This document shows, piece by piece, positions 34,521-42,514 of a stretch of 64,000 bases of DNA. Each line of letters begins with the position of its first letter. Positions within the stretch are counted from its first letter, which is position 1. The stretch comes from JAJDNH01 sp964552395 (GTDB taxonomy: Bacteria; Acidobacteriota; Thermoanaerobaculia; Thermoanaerobaculales; Sulfomarinibacteraceae): contig CAZKGM010000003.1 in NCBI GenBank assembly GCA_964552395.1, positions 62,001 through 126,000 of the forward strand. The letters are read 5' to 3'. The notes beneath the pieces are model-generated. The model saw only the letters and a program-made list of their open reading frames with translations, was not told the origin of the DNA and searched no databases. The position numbers were made by a program, and so were the translations under genes.

Positions 34521-35492
34521 CTACTTGCAGTCGTCGCACACGATGTTGTTCGGATAAGCCTTGTTGTAGTAGCTCCACTCGATCCACGAGCCATCGTAGT
34601 TGTGAAGATGGGAGATATCCCATCCCATGAGGTAGAGCGAGAAGATCTCGGTCGTCGTGCGGACGCCCGACTGGCAGTAGAAAATCTGGTGCTTGTTCTT
34701 GTCCATGCCGATTGCATCGATGAGCTTCTGGGTGGCGGCGGCGTCCTTCCAGGCGGTCGCCTCCCCACCCTCGGCCACCGGCTGCTTGAACGCCGGCCAG
34801 TTCTGATGCTTGGCCCACGGAATGCGGCCCTTGGCGTAGGCGCCCTTCTTGAGCTGCTCGCCGCTCCACTCCTTGCCGCCGCGCGTATCCCACAGCTGGT
34901 ACTCCGGCGAGGTCTTGACCCGCCAGATCTCCGACAGCCCGACGGTCCACCCGGGCAGCTCATCGGCTGCGACAAAGGTCCCCTCCTTGGCCGGCCTGGC
35001 CGGCAGGTGATCGACATCGTAGCCGGCCGCCTTCCACGCCTGGAAGCCGCCGTCGAGGACCCGGCAGTCCGTCTTGCCGTACAGGTAGAACATCCACCAT
35101 ACCCGTGTCGAGTCGTACTTGTGATCGTAGATGACGACCTTCGAGTCGTTGTCGATCCCGAGCTCGCGTGCGAACGCCTGGAAGGCGTCGCGGTCGAGGG
35201 CCATCCCCTCGTACGGGAACTCCACGCCTTCCTTGGGCTCGTAGTCGCCCCGCCAGATGTGCAGTGCACCCGGGACATGGCCAAGGCCGTAGTCGGTGAG
35301 CTTGGCAACCGCCAGGACCACCAGCTTGGGGTCCTTGGCATCCATCATCGACTTCAGCTCCTGGGCCGTGATCAAGGCTTGACCGCGCTCGAAACCCTTG
35401 TAGTTGTCTCCCGCGAGGAGCGGCGCCGCGGCACCTATGACGAGGGCCAGGATCACGACGATCGGCCACCTGCAGAATCGTTGCTGGGACAT
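34521..35492 (-). CDS. Exported tandem rhodanese (thiosulfate sulfurtransferase)
   Basis: 323 residues from the ATG at 35492 after AAGGAGGAGAG. An N-terminal signal peptide (PIVVILALVIGAAAPLLAG) sends it to the periplasm. There are two rhodanese domains. The first (about 35-165) has lost the catalytic cysteine (VVIYDHKYDSTRVWW); the second has the active loop YCQSGVRTTT near residue 273. The tail ends in VCDDCK, a possible metal or redox pair. It would cleave thiosulfate or move sulfane sulfur. It has its own sigma-54 promoter, linking it to the dsr genes. Confidence 0.9.
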   Translation of the reverse strand: MSQQRFCRWPIVVILALVIGAAAPLLAGDNYKGFERGQALITAQELKSMMDAKDPKLVVLAVAKLTDYGLGHVPGALHIWRGDYEPKEGVEFPYEGMALDRDAFQAFARELGIDNDSKVVIYDHKYDSTRVWWMFYLYGKTDCRVLDGGFQAWKAAGYDVDHLPARPAKEGTFVAADELPGWTVGLSEIWRVKTSPEYQLWDTRGGKEWSGEQLKKGAYAKGRIPWAKHQNWPAFKQPVAEGGEATAWKDAAATQKLIDAIGMDKNKHQIFYCQSGVRTTTEIFSLYLMGWDISHLHNYDGSWIEWSYYNKAYPNNIVCDDCK

Positions 35493-35546
35493 GTCTCTCC
35501 TCCTTTGCATTCACGTTCAGACAGCCACTACGGCCGGAACATCTAG

Positions 35547-35562
35547 TGCAAGCTGCGTTCCA
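35547..35562 (-). promoter_or_regulatory. Sigma-54 promoter of the rhodanese gene
   Basis: The minus strand reads TGGAACGCAGCTTGCA, matching TGGCACG-N4-TTGCW except A for C at position 4. The predicted start is near 35536, 44 bases before the ATG at 35492. Confidence 0.7.
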
Positions 35563-35616
35563 CCACCGATATTGTGCTAACCTATTGTTGATGAAGTAAT
35601 TGAGCGGTGACAGGAG

Positions 35617-37074
35617 CTATTCCGAGGCCGTGCCCGCAGGTGCCGTGTGGGGCCGGTAACCGTCTTCGTTACCCTGCTGTAACAGCCGCCTCGCCTCGGG
35701 TGGAGTGTAGTGGAGGGGGAGCTCGACGGCAAAGGTGCTGCCCGCCCCCTCCTCACTGCTGACGGCCACACCACCGCCGTGCGCCTCGAAGACCTCTCGC
35801 ACAATCGCGAGACCGAGCCCCGTCCCCTCCGGCGCGTGACGCTTTGCGTTCGGCGCGCGAACGAACTCGAGCAGGACTTGATCGCGGAACGCCGCCGGAA
35901 TTCCGATGCCGCGATCGAGCACCTGAACCGTCACGGCGGTGTCGTTGACGCGCAGGCGAACCGTCACGGCGCCTCCCCGATACGAGTACTTGATTGCGTT
36001 TTGGACCAGGTTCTCGAAGGCATGGACCAGATCGGGGGGAATCCCCCAGTCGAGGATGGCCACACCGTCGAAGTCCGGGACCAGCTCGATATTCCGCTCC
36101 GCGGCCAGCGGCTCCAAGGCATCCATGATGTCGGCCAACAGCTGGTTGACGTTGATAGCCCGGCTCCACGGGGCCCGACCCCGGCCCTCCCGAATCTTGG
36201 CCAGCTCGAGCAGGTCGTTGACGATCGCCAGCAGGCCGTCGACCCGCTCGATCGCACCGGCGAGCAGGCGGCGCCCGCGTTCGGAGGCAGGGTCGACGTA
36301 GCCCTTCGCCAGCACAGACAGCGTCGTCTGGACGGTTCCCAACGGCGACCGGAGCTGGTGGGCCGAGATCCGCATGTAGTGCGACTTGCGTTGCTCGAGC
36401 TCGGCGATCTCATCGAGCAGGCACTGCAGCTCGGTCGTGCGCTCCTGCAGCTTGCCGGTGGTCCTGTAGAGCTCGATGTTGCGCTTCTTGAAGCGGCTGG
36501 TCACCGAGTCCGTGAGGTAGACGATGCCGAAGAGGGCGACCGTGAGAGCCACGAGGTTGAGGTCACAGGCACGGCCGCACATGCCGCGAGTAGGATCGAC
36601 GGGATGGACGGCGAGTAGCCCCTTGCCCTCCGCCATGTACAGCCCGAGAAGACCGACAGACGTTGCTGCGGCCAGGACATACATGATTCGGGTCGCGATC
36701 ATGATGGTCCCGATCGCCATGTGAAATGCGAACACCGGGAGCAACGGGCTCTGCAAGCCTCCGCTGAAGTGAACGGTCACGACCAGCGACAGGAGGTCCA
36801 TGACCATCTGCCGGATGGCGCAGCTGCGGAGGTTCCCGTAAGGTTGGCCGTGCTCCTCCGCAATGCGAAACACATTGAAGAAGATCAAGTTGTAGGCGGC
36901 CACGAAGAGGGCCACCAGGAACAGGCTCGGCCATACCGACTGCATGCCGATGCGCGGGCCCACAAGCGACGCCGCCACCAGCCCCGCGACCGCCAGCCAG
37001 CGGAGCTTGATGAACCACTGCAGACGTTCCCGTAGCTCCGGGGCGAAGATGAAGGCGAACCGGGACTCGGCCAA
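35617..37074 (-). CDS. Membrane histidine kinase
   Basis: 485 residues from a TTG at 37074, preceded by GGGGAG inside the end of the regulator gene. The N-terminal 210 residues hold about six hydrophobic helices with little periplasmic loop, so it may sense a membrane or quinone-linked signal. A coiled coil leads to the H box SAHQLRSPLGT (about 238-248). The ATPase shows the N box ENLVQNAIKY, G1 LDRGIGIP and G2 GTGLGLAIV. It starts four bases after the response regulator and is the last gene of the NuoGEF-like operon, so it probably reports redox or NADH state. Confidence 0.88.
   Translation of the reverse strand: MAESRFAFIFAPELRERLQWFIKLRWLAVAGLVAASLVGPRIGMQSVWPSLFLVALFVAAYNLIFFNVFRIAEEHGQPYGNLRSCAIRQMVMDLLSLVVTVHFSGGLQSPLLPVFAFHMAIGTIMIATRIMYVLAAATSVGLLGLYMAEGKGLLAVHPVDPTRGMCGRACDLNLVALTVALFGIVYLTDSVTSRFKKRNIELYRTTGKLQERTTELQCLLDEIAELEQRKSHYMRISAHQLRSPLGTVQTTLSVLAKGYVDPASERGRRLLAGAIERVDGLLAIVNDLLELAKIREGRGRAPWSRAINVNQLLADIMDALEPLAAERNIELVPDFDGVAILDWGIPPDLVHAFENLVQNAIKYSYRGGAVTVRLRVNDTAVTVQVLDRGIGIPAAFRDQVLLEFVRAPNAKRHAPEGTGLGLAIVREVFEAHGGGVAVSSEEGAGSTFAVELPLHYTPPEARRLLQQGNEDGYRPHTAPAGTASE
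35668..35683. promoter_or_regulatory. Putative activator site GTTAC-N6-GTAAC upstream of the rhodanese gene
   Basis: GTTACCCTGCTGTAAC, about 139 bases upstream of the predicted rhodanese start. It lies within the last codons of the histidine kinase gene. A further palindrome of the same half-sites in the opposite order (GTAAC-N7-GTTAC, 35656-35672) overlaps it. Confidence 0.6.
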
Positions 37075-37077
37075 GCA

Positions 37078-37461
37078 CTACTCCCCGATCAGCTCCGCAA
37101 CGTGGGCCAGGAGCTCCTCGGGGGAGACGGGCTTCTCAAGGTAGCGGTCGCACGGCACCCACGACTCGTCGACCTCCATCCTCACGTTGTAGACCTGGTC
37201 CACACCGGTGAGCATGATGATCGGGATGGCGGCGGTCGCCGGATCCGTGCGCAACGTGCGCGCCACGTCGAAGCCTTCCGAGAGGTGGTCCATCATCACG
37301 TCGAGAACGATCAGATCCGGCGCTGCCTCGTGGACCCGAGCCAACCCCTCCGTTCCGTTGCCCGCTGTCGAGATGCGGTAGCGGGTTTCCAGTACCGCTG
37401 ACACCGCGTCCACGAAAACCTCGTCGTCGTCGATCAGGAGGACTGTCTTCCTCTCGTCCAT
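37078..37461 (-). CDS. Single-domain response regulator
   Basis: 127 residues from the ATG at 37461 after GGAGGTCCC, eight bases past the NuoF-like stop. It is a receiver domain only: acidic pocket LLIDDDEVF, phospho-acceptor Asp in LIVLDVMM, Thr in MLTG and Lys in YLEKPV. With no output domain it must act through another protein, like CheY or a phosphorelay member. Its partner kinase is the next gene. Confidence 0.88.
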   Translation of the reverse strand: MDERKTVLLIDDDEVFVDAVSAVLETRYRISTAGNGTEGLARVHEAAPDLIVLDVMMDHLSEGFDVARTLRTDPATAAIPIIMLTGVDQVYNVRMEVDESWVPCDRYLEKPVSPEELLAHVAELIGE

Positions 37462-37469
37462 GGGACCTC

Positions 37470-39380
37470 CTAGTGTCCGACCAGCGCCCCTGTTGGACAT
37501 GCGGTGAGGCATGAGCCACAGTGGATGCACAGCTCCTGGTTCACGGAGTGCACATGCTTGATCGTACCCGAGATGGCATCCGATGGACAGGCCTTGGCGC
37601 ACAGTCCGCAGCCGTTGCACAGCTCCTCACTGATCGAGTATGTCAGCAACGCCTTGCACTGGCCCGCGGGACAACGACGATCGACTACGTGGGCCTCGTA
37701 CTCCTCGCGGAAGTGGCGCAACGTCGACAGGACGGGGTTCGGCCCGGTTTGTCCGAGGCCGCAGAGCGCGGTTCCCTTGATGTGAGCGGCCATCGACTCC
37801 AGGAGATCGAGATCCTCGAGCCGTCCCCGGCCGGCGGTGATCTCCTCCAGAGTATTCAGCATCACCCTGGTGCCGATGCGACAGGGAGGACACTTACCGC
37901 ATGACTCGTCGACCACGAACTCGAGGAAGAAGCGCGCCAGCTCCACCATGCAGGTGGAGGAATCCATGACGATGAGGCCCCCCGAGCCCATGATGGCACC
38001 CAGCTCCTGCAGCGACTCGTAGTCGATCGGGGTATCGGCGGCCGACGCCGGTATGCAGCCCCCGGATGGACCGCCCGACTGCGCCGCCTTGAACGGTAGC
38101 CCCGAGCGCATCCCGCCGCCGATCTCCTCCACCACCTCAGCCAGCGAGACACCCATCGGCACCTCGACCAGCCCGGTGTTGCGAACCGCCCCCGCAAGGG
38201 CGAACACCTTGGTTCCCTTGCTTCGCTGGGTGCCGATGCCGGCGTACCAGTCGGCGCCTCGGAGCAGAATCGGAGGCACGTTGGCCCATGTCTCGACGTT
38301 GTTGAGCAAGGTCGGCCGGTTCCACAGCCCACACTGAGCGGGGAACGGCGGCCGCGGTCGCGGTGTACCACGCTGTCCTTCGATCGACCGCATGAGGGCC
38401 GTTTCCTCGCCGCACACGAAGGCTCCGGCCCCGATCCGAATCTCGACCTCGAAGGTGTGCCCGGAGCCCAGGATATCGGGCCCCAGCAGGCCGCAGCGCC
38501 ACGCGTTCTCGATCGCGCCCTCGAGTCGTTCGATCGCGAGAGGGTACTCGGCCCTGACATAGATGTAGCCCTGACGCGAGCCGATGACACGGCCCGCTAT
38601 CGTCATCGCCTCGATGACGGAGAGCGGGTCTCCCTCGAGGATGCTGCGGTCCATGAACGCGCCGGGATCGCCCTCGTCGGCGTTGCAGACCACGTACTTG
38701 ACGTCGCCGGCCGCCTCACGAACGAACTGCCACTTGAGGCCGGCAGGAAAACCGGCGCCGCCGCGGCCGCGCAGGCCGCTTCGCTTGAGAGCGTCGAGCA
38801 CCTCGGTCGCTTCGAGGTCGAACAGGACCTTCTCGAGAGCCCTGTAGCCATCGGCTGCCACGTACTCCTCGAGGCTCGCGGGATCGATCACGCCGCAGTT
38901 GCGCAGCGCGATCTTCTGCTGCCGCGCGAAGAACGGTACCTCTCTGCTGTGCAAGAGCTTGCCCTCGGGCGTCTCCCAGGCAAGCTCGAGATCGGCCACA
39001 GGGGTGTTGCCGGCCAGATGCTCGGAGACGACGCGCTGCACCTTTTCTGGATCGAGCATCGGGTAATACACACCGTCCGGCACCACAAGGGCCAGGGGGC
39101 CGGCGTCGCACAGCCCCATGCAACCCACCTCGACCACTCTCACGGCATCCTGGAGCCCTGCGCCGGCAACCTCGTCGCGCAGGGCCTGCGCGACAGAGTC
39201 GGCATGGCAAGAAACACAAGCTCCACCAGCGCACACCAGCACCTCGCGCCGGACCGGAGTCTCTCCACGACGGCTCTCGAGCCGCGTCGCGAGCTGCGTC
39301 GACAGGGCGCTGCGAATGGCCGCCAGGTCCGTCCTCGTGAGCGGGTTGGGGATCGCCGAGTCAGGCAGGTTCGTCGCCAC
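37470..39380 (-). CDS. NuoF/HydB-like NADH-binding subunit with extra Fe-S domains
   Basis: 636 residues from a GTG at 39380 with GGAGG upstream, overlapping the NuoE-like gene by 20 bases. The domains are an N-terminal thioredoxin-like [2Fe-2S] part (CAGGACVSCHAD; GCMGLCDAG, about 50-105), the NADH/FMN core (RGRGGAGFPAGLKW near 205; CNADEGDPGAFMDR), SLBB, the N3-type cluster ESCGKCPPCRIGT near 490, and a two-cluster ferredoxin tail (CNGCGLCAKACP; CIHCGSCLTACP). This architecture is that of soluble NADH:ferredoxin-linked complexes (bifurcating hydrogenases, Nfn-like and Sfr-like enzymes) and not of proton-pumping complex I. Confidence 0.88.
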   Translation of the reverse strand: MATNLPDSAIPNPLTRTDLAAIRSALSTQLATRLESRRGETPVRREVLVCAGGACVSCHADSVAQALRDEVAGAGLQDAVRVVEVGCMGLCDAGPLALVVPDGVYYPMLDPEKVQRVVSEHLAGNTPVADLELAWETPEGKLLHSREVPFFARQQKIALRNCGVIDPASLEEYVAADGYRALEKVLFDLEATEVLDALKRSGLRGRGGAGFPAGLKWQFVREAAGDVKYVVCNADEGDPGAFMDRSILEGDPLSVIEAMTIAGRVIGSRQGYIYVRAEYPLAIERLEGAIENAWRCGLLGPDILGSGHTFEVEIRIGAGAFVCGEETALMRSIEGQRGTPRPRPPFPAQCGLWNRPTLLNNVETWANVPPILLRGADWYAGIGTQRSKGTKVFALAGAVRNTGLVEVPMGVSLAEVVEEIGGGMRSGLPFKAAQSGGPSGGCIPASAADTPIDYESLQELGAIMGSGGLIVMDSSTCMVELARFFLEFVVDESCGKCPPCRIGTRVMLNTLEEITAGRGRLEDLDLLESMAAHIKGTALCGLGQTGPNPVLSTLRHFREEYEAHVVDRRCPAGQCKALLTYSISEELCNGCGLCAKACPSDAISGTIKHVHSVNQELCIHCGSCLTACPTGALVGH

Positions 39381-39978
39381 TGGCCTCCTCCTCCGCTGAC
39401 GCGGCGCTCTCTCGCCGCGCCCGTGCCCGCAACTTCCGAACCAGCTTCCGCACCTCGGTGGCAGTCAGGTGACCGTGCACCTCATCGTTCACCATCATGG
39501 CCGGAGCGAGGCCGCAGGCACCGATGCAGCGCACCTGCTCGAGACTGAAGAGTCGGTCCTCAGTGACATCACCAATCCCGATCGCGAGCAGGCTCTCGAT
39601 CGCCTCCAGCACGCGCTGTCCCTGCCGAACGAAGCAAGCGGTTCCCATACACACCTTGAGCTGATACCGACCGCGGGGGTTGGTGGTAAAGAAGTGGTAG
39701 AAGCTGACCACGCCGTAGACCTCGATCGGCGACAGAGCGAGCTGCTGGGCGACGTACTCCTGGACCGGAAACGGAAGGTAGCCGATCTCCTCCTGCACCC
39801 TGTGCAACAGCGGAATCAGCCGCTCCCGTCCGCCGGGGTGCGCGGCAACCCACTGGTCGATCAGGTCCCACACCTCCGGACGGATCTCGTCGGCCGGAAG
39901 CGGTTCCTGGGTCCCGAAGAAGCCCGGCAACTCGCCCGTTGTGCGCTGCCGCTCTTCCACCCCCGTACGCTCGCTCAT
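39361..39978 (-). CDS. NuoE/HydC-like [2Fe-2S] subunit
   Basis: 205 residues; its ATG overlaps the stop of the NuoG-like gene (ATGA). The thioredoxin-like [2Fe-2S] ligands are in CMGTACFVRQG and RCIGACGLAPAM. The helical N terminus has YGVVSFYHFFTTNPRGRYQ. NuoE partners NuoF in NADH oxidation. The basic, Ala/Glu-rich tail is longer than usual. Confidence 0.9.
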   Translation of the reverse strand: MSERTGVEERQRTTGELPGFFGTQEPLPADEIRPEVWDLIDQWVAAHPGGRERLIPLLHRVQEEIGYLPFPVQEYVAQQLALSPIEVYGVVSFYHFFTTNPRGRYQLKVCMGTACFVRQGQRVLEAIESLLAIGIGDVTEDRLFSLEQVRCIGACGLAPAMMVNDEVHGHLTATEVRKLVRKLRARARRESAASAEEEASGDEPA

Positions 39979-42503
39979 TTCGACCTCCGGACCTCAACTG
40001 CCGTCGGCTCGGCCCCGTTCTCCATCAGCCGCGCAGCCGCATCCTCGCTGCCGTACCACTGCGCCACCGGCCTCCCCGGCCTCACCCGGCGGTCAAGCCG
40101 GGCGCGAAGCAGAATCTCCCTGCCGCCCGCCCTGACGCACACGCGCTCGCCGTTGCGGACACCGACGGCCTCGGCGTCGGACGGGGCGAGGTGGAGGGCG
40201 ACAGTCGGCGCCAGCTCCTGGAGAGTCGCGCTGAAGCTGGTCACCAGCCCGCTGTGGAACAGACGGGGCGAGGCGTCGAGCAGCATCCCGCTCGGCTTCC
40301 TGCTTCCTATCGGCGGCGGCGCGGCGGCAAGACTCACCGTGGGCCGCTGAGCCGCTCCGGCCAGGGCTGCTGCGATCTCCTCGTCGAGGAGCAGCTTCGA
40401 CGGCAGCTCCACGCCCAGCCGCCGCGCAACCTCCACGATCAAGCGGCCATCCTGGGGAAGGCCCGCCGGAGCCTGCACGACTCCGGCAAGGCGCCGCCGC
40501 TGTCCGTCGGCGGCGACCACGGACCCTTCCCGCTCGCCCAGGATCGCTACCGGCAGCACGACGTCGGCAAGGCGGGCGGACTCGGTGAGGAACGTGTCCT
40601 GCACCACCACGAACTCCGCGCTCCGCACCATGGCACGCCCGGCCAGGCGTCTGGGCCAGGAGCCCACCGGGTCCTCGCCAACGAGGTAGAGCAGCCCTAC
40701 CTCCCCCGTCGCCGCGTGCTCGCTAGCTTCAGCAAGGGACCATCCCGGGGCTGCAGGCACCGGTACGCCCCATGCCGCCTCGAGCCCAGCTGTCGCCTCG
40801 CAGTCGCCAACACGCTTGCCGCCCGGCAGCAGTCGAGGATGGAGACCAACGTCGAGCACGCCCTGCACGTTTGCCTTTTCGCCCAGGACCATCACCTTCG
40901 GTTCGGCTCCATCCCCGCCGCCGAGAAGCGACATCAGCTCGACTGCGGCACGTGTCACCTCGGCCTCGTCGCCCGGGATGCCGAGCCCGGTCAGCACCAC
41001 GGCGACTGGTGCGGTCGCCGCAAGCAGGCGCTCGGCAAGCTCCTCGAGCCGTTCCGGCGCCACCCCGGTGATCTCCGAGGCCGTCACCGGTGTGTAGGCA
41101 CCGAGGCTGGTGAGCCAGTCCGAGAGCCCGGCGGCCCCTTGGTCCCTGGCTATCCCGGAGCGCTCCGCCACCCGTGCGGCCACCGCCCGTACCAGGACCT
41201 CCTCTGTTCCGAGAGCCGGCGAAAGGTGCATGGCGGCGTGTCGCTCCAGTCCGCCCGAGAGACCATGCACGAGGATGAAGTCCCGTCCCCGTTGCCGGGC
41301 CCCCTGTACGAGCTCGGTCTTCACGAGCGGGTGGGTCCGGGTGGGGTCCGCCCGCAGCACGAGGACCAGGTCCGCGGCCCACAGGTCCTCGAACGTGGCC
41401 GTCGACCGCGCCGCGCCTGTGCGCTGGCCCATCCCGTCGACCAGTGCCTCGACACCGCCCACAGGTCCGACTCCGACATGCGGTGAGCCGAGGCCGCCGC
41501 GCACCAGCCGCTGCAGGAGATAGGCGTCCTCGCAGGTGAGGCGGGAGCTTCCGACCGCGACCACAGCCTTCTTCGACCGGCGAGTCTCGGCGGCAATACG
41601 CTCGACCTCGGCCAGCGCTTCGGCCCAGCTGGCGTCGACCAGGCGCCCGCCGCGCCGCACCAGCGGCACCGACAGCCGCTGCGGGCTGGTGAGAACGTCC
41701 CAGCCGAGCCAACCCTTGGCGCAAAGCTTGCCGCGGTTGGGCGCCGTGTCCGGGTCCGCCGTGACCCGCTGCAGGGCCCCGCCGTGCGTCTCAACCGTCA
41801 CCTGACAGCCGCAGCTGCACAGGGAGCAGGTCGTCACAGCCCTTTGCCGGAGCCACGCCGGTACGTCCGAGTGGTAGGGCCTGGCGGAGAGCGCTCCCAC
41901 CGGACAGGAGTTGACACACTGGCCGCAGAACTCGCAGTCCAGCGGTCGCTCGAGAAACGTGGTGACCCGTGCATCGAGGCCGCGGTTGACAATGCCGATC
42001 TCCGCCACCCCCTGTACCTCGTCGCACAGGCGAACGCAACGGCCGCACAGGATGCACTTCTCTGCGTCGCGGACGATGACCGGCGAACGGTCGTCGAGCG
42101 GCACCTGCCGGCGCTCGAACGGCAACAGGGCATCGGCAACTCCGTGGTCGAAGACCAAGTCCTGGAGACGGCAGTCGCCACTCTTTTCGCACACCGGACA
42201 CTCCATCCGATGATCGAGCACGATCAGCTGCAGCTGCCGCCGTCTTGCCTCGATCACCTGCGGCGTGTCGGTCTCGACAATCATGCCCCGCTGCACCGGG
42301 GTCGAGCACGCCGGCACCAGGCCGCCGCGCCCGTCCCGCCGCTCTACCAGACACAGACGACAGCCTCCGTAGGGGGTCAGGCGATCGTCGTGGCACAGCG
42401 TGGGTACGGAGATCCCGAGCCCCCGCAGGACCTCGAGGACCGAGGCGCCGGAGCTGGCCTCGAGCTGCTCACCGTTGACCGTGATCGGCACGCTCGCCGT
42501 CAT
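39975..42503 (-). CDS. NuoG/formate-dehydrogenase-like Fe-S subunit
   Basis: 842 residues from the ATG at 42503, 11 bases after the upstream stop. The N-terminal [2Fe-2S] domain has CHDDRLTPYGGCRLC; the His-Cys cluster is DHRMECPVCEKSGDCRLQ; two [4Fe-4S] motifs follow (CILCGRCVRLC; CEFCGQCVNSCP). The rest is a molybdopterin-oxidoreductase fold (CSLCSCGCQV, RGKLCAKGWLGWD). I see no Cys or Sec where formate dehydrogenases ligate Mo (GVGPVGGVEALVDG), so it may be an electron-transfer relic as in NuoG or SfrA. Loss of the metal site is inference from one segment. Confidence 0.85.
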   Translation of the reverse strand: MTASVPITVNGEQLEASSGASVLEVLRGLGISVPTLCHDDRLTPYGGCRLCLVERRDGRGGLVPACSTPVQRGMIVETDTPQVIEARRRQLQLIVLDHRMECPVCEKSGDCRLQDLVFDHGVADALLPFERRQVPLDDRSPVIVRDAEKCILCGRCVRLCDEVQGVAEIGIVNRGLDARVTTFLERPLDCEFCGQCVNSCPVGALSARPYHSDVPAWLRQRAVTTCSLCSCGCQVTVETHGGALQRVTADPDTAPNRGKLCAKGWLGWDVLTSPQRLSVPLVRRGGRLVDASWAEALAEVERIAAETRRSKKAVVAVGSSRLTCEDAYLLQRLVRGGLGSPHVGVGPVGGVEALVDGMGQRTGAARSTATFEDLWAADLVLVLRADPTRTHPLVKTELVQGARQRGRDFILVHGLSGGLERHAAMHLSPALGTEEVLVRAVAARVAERSGIARDQGAAGLSDWLTSLGAYTPVTASEITGVAPERLEELAERLLAATAPVAVVLTGLGIPGDEAEVTRAAVELMSLLGGGDGAEPKVMVLGEKANVQGVLDVGLHPRLLPGGKRVGDCEATAGLEAAWGVPVPAAPGWSLAEASEHAATGEVGLLYLVGEDPVGSWPRRLAGRAMVRSAEFVVVQDTFLTESARLADVVLPVAILGEREGSVVAADGQRRRLAGVVQAPAGLPQDGRLIVEVARRLGVELPSKLLLDEEIAAALAGAAQRPTVSLAAAPPPIGSRKPSGMLLDASPRLFHSGLVTSFSATLQELAPTVALHLAPSDAEAVGVRNGERVCVRAGGREILLRARLDRRVRPGRPVAQWYGSEDAAARLMENGAEPTAVEVRRSK

Positions 42504-42514
42504 CTTCAAACCCC

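Noticed and set aside
39975..42503. Formate dehydrogenase for the NuoG-like protein
   Set aside because: No Cys or Sec at the expected molybdenum-ligand segment, and NuoE/NuoF partners fit a NuoG-like electron-transfer role better.
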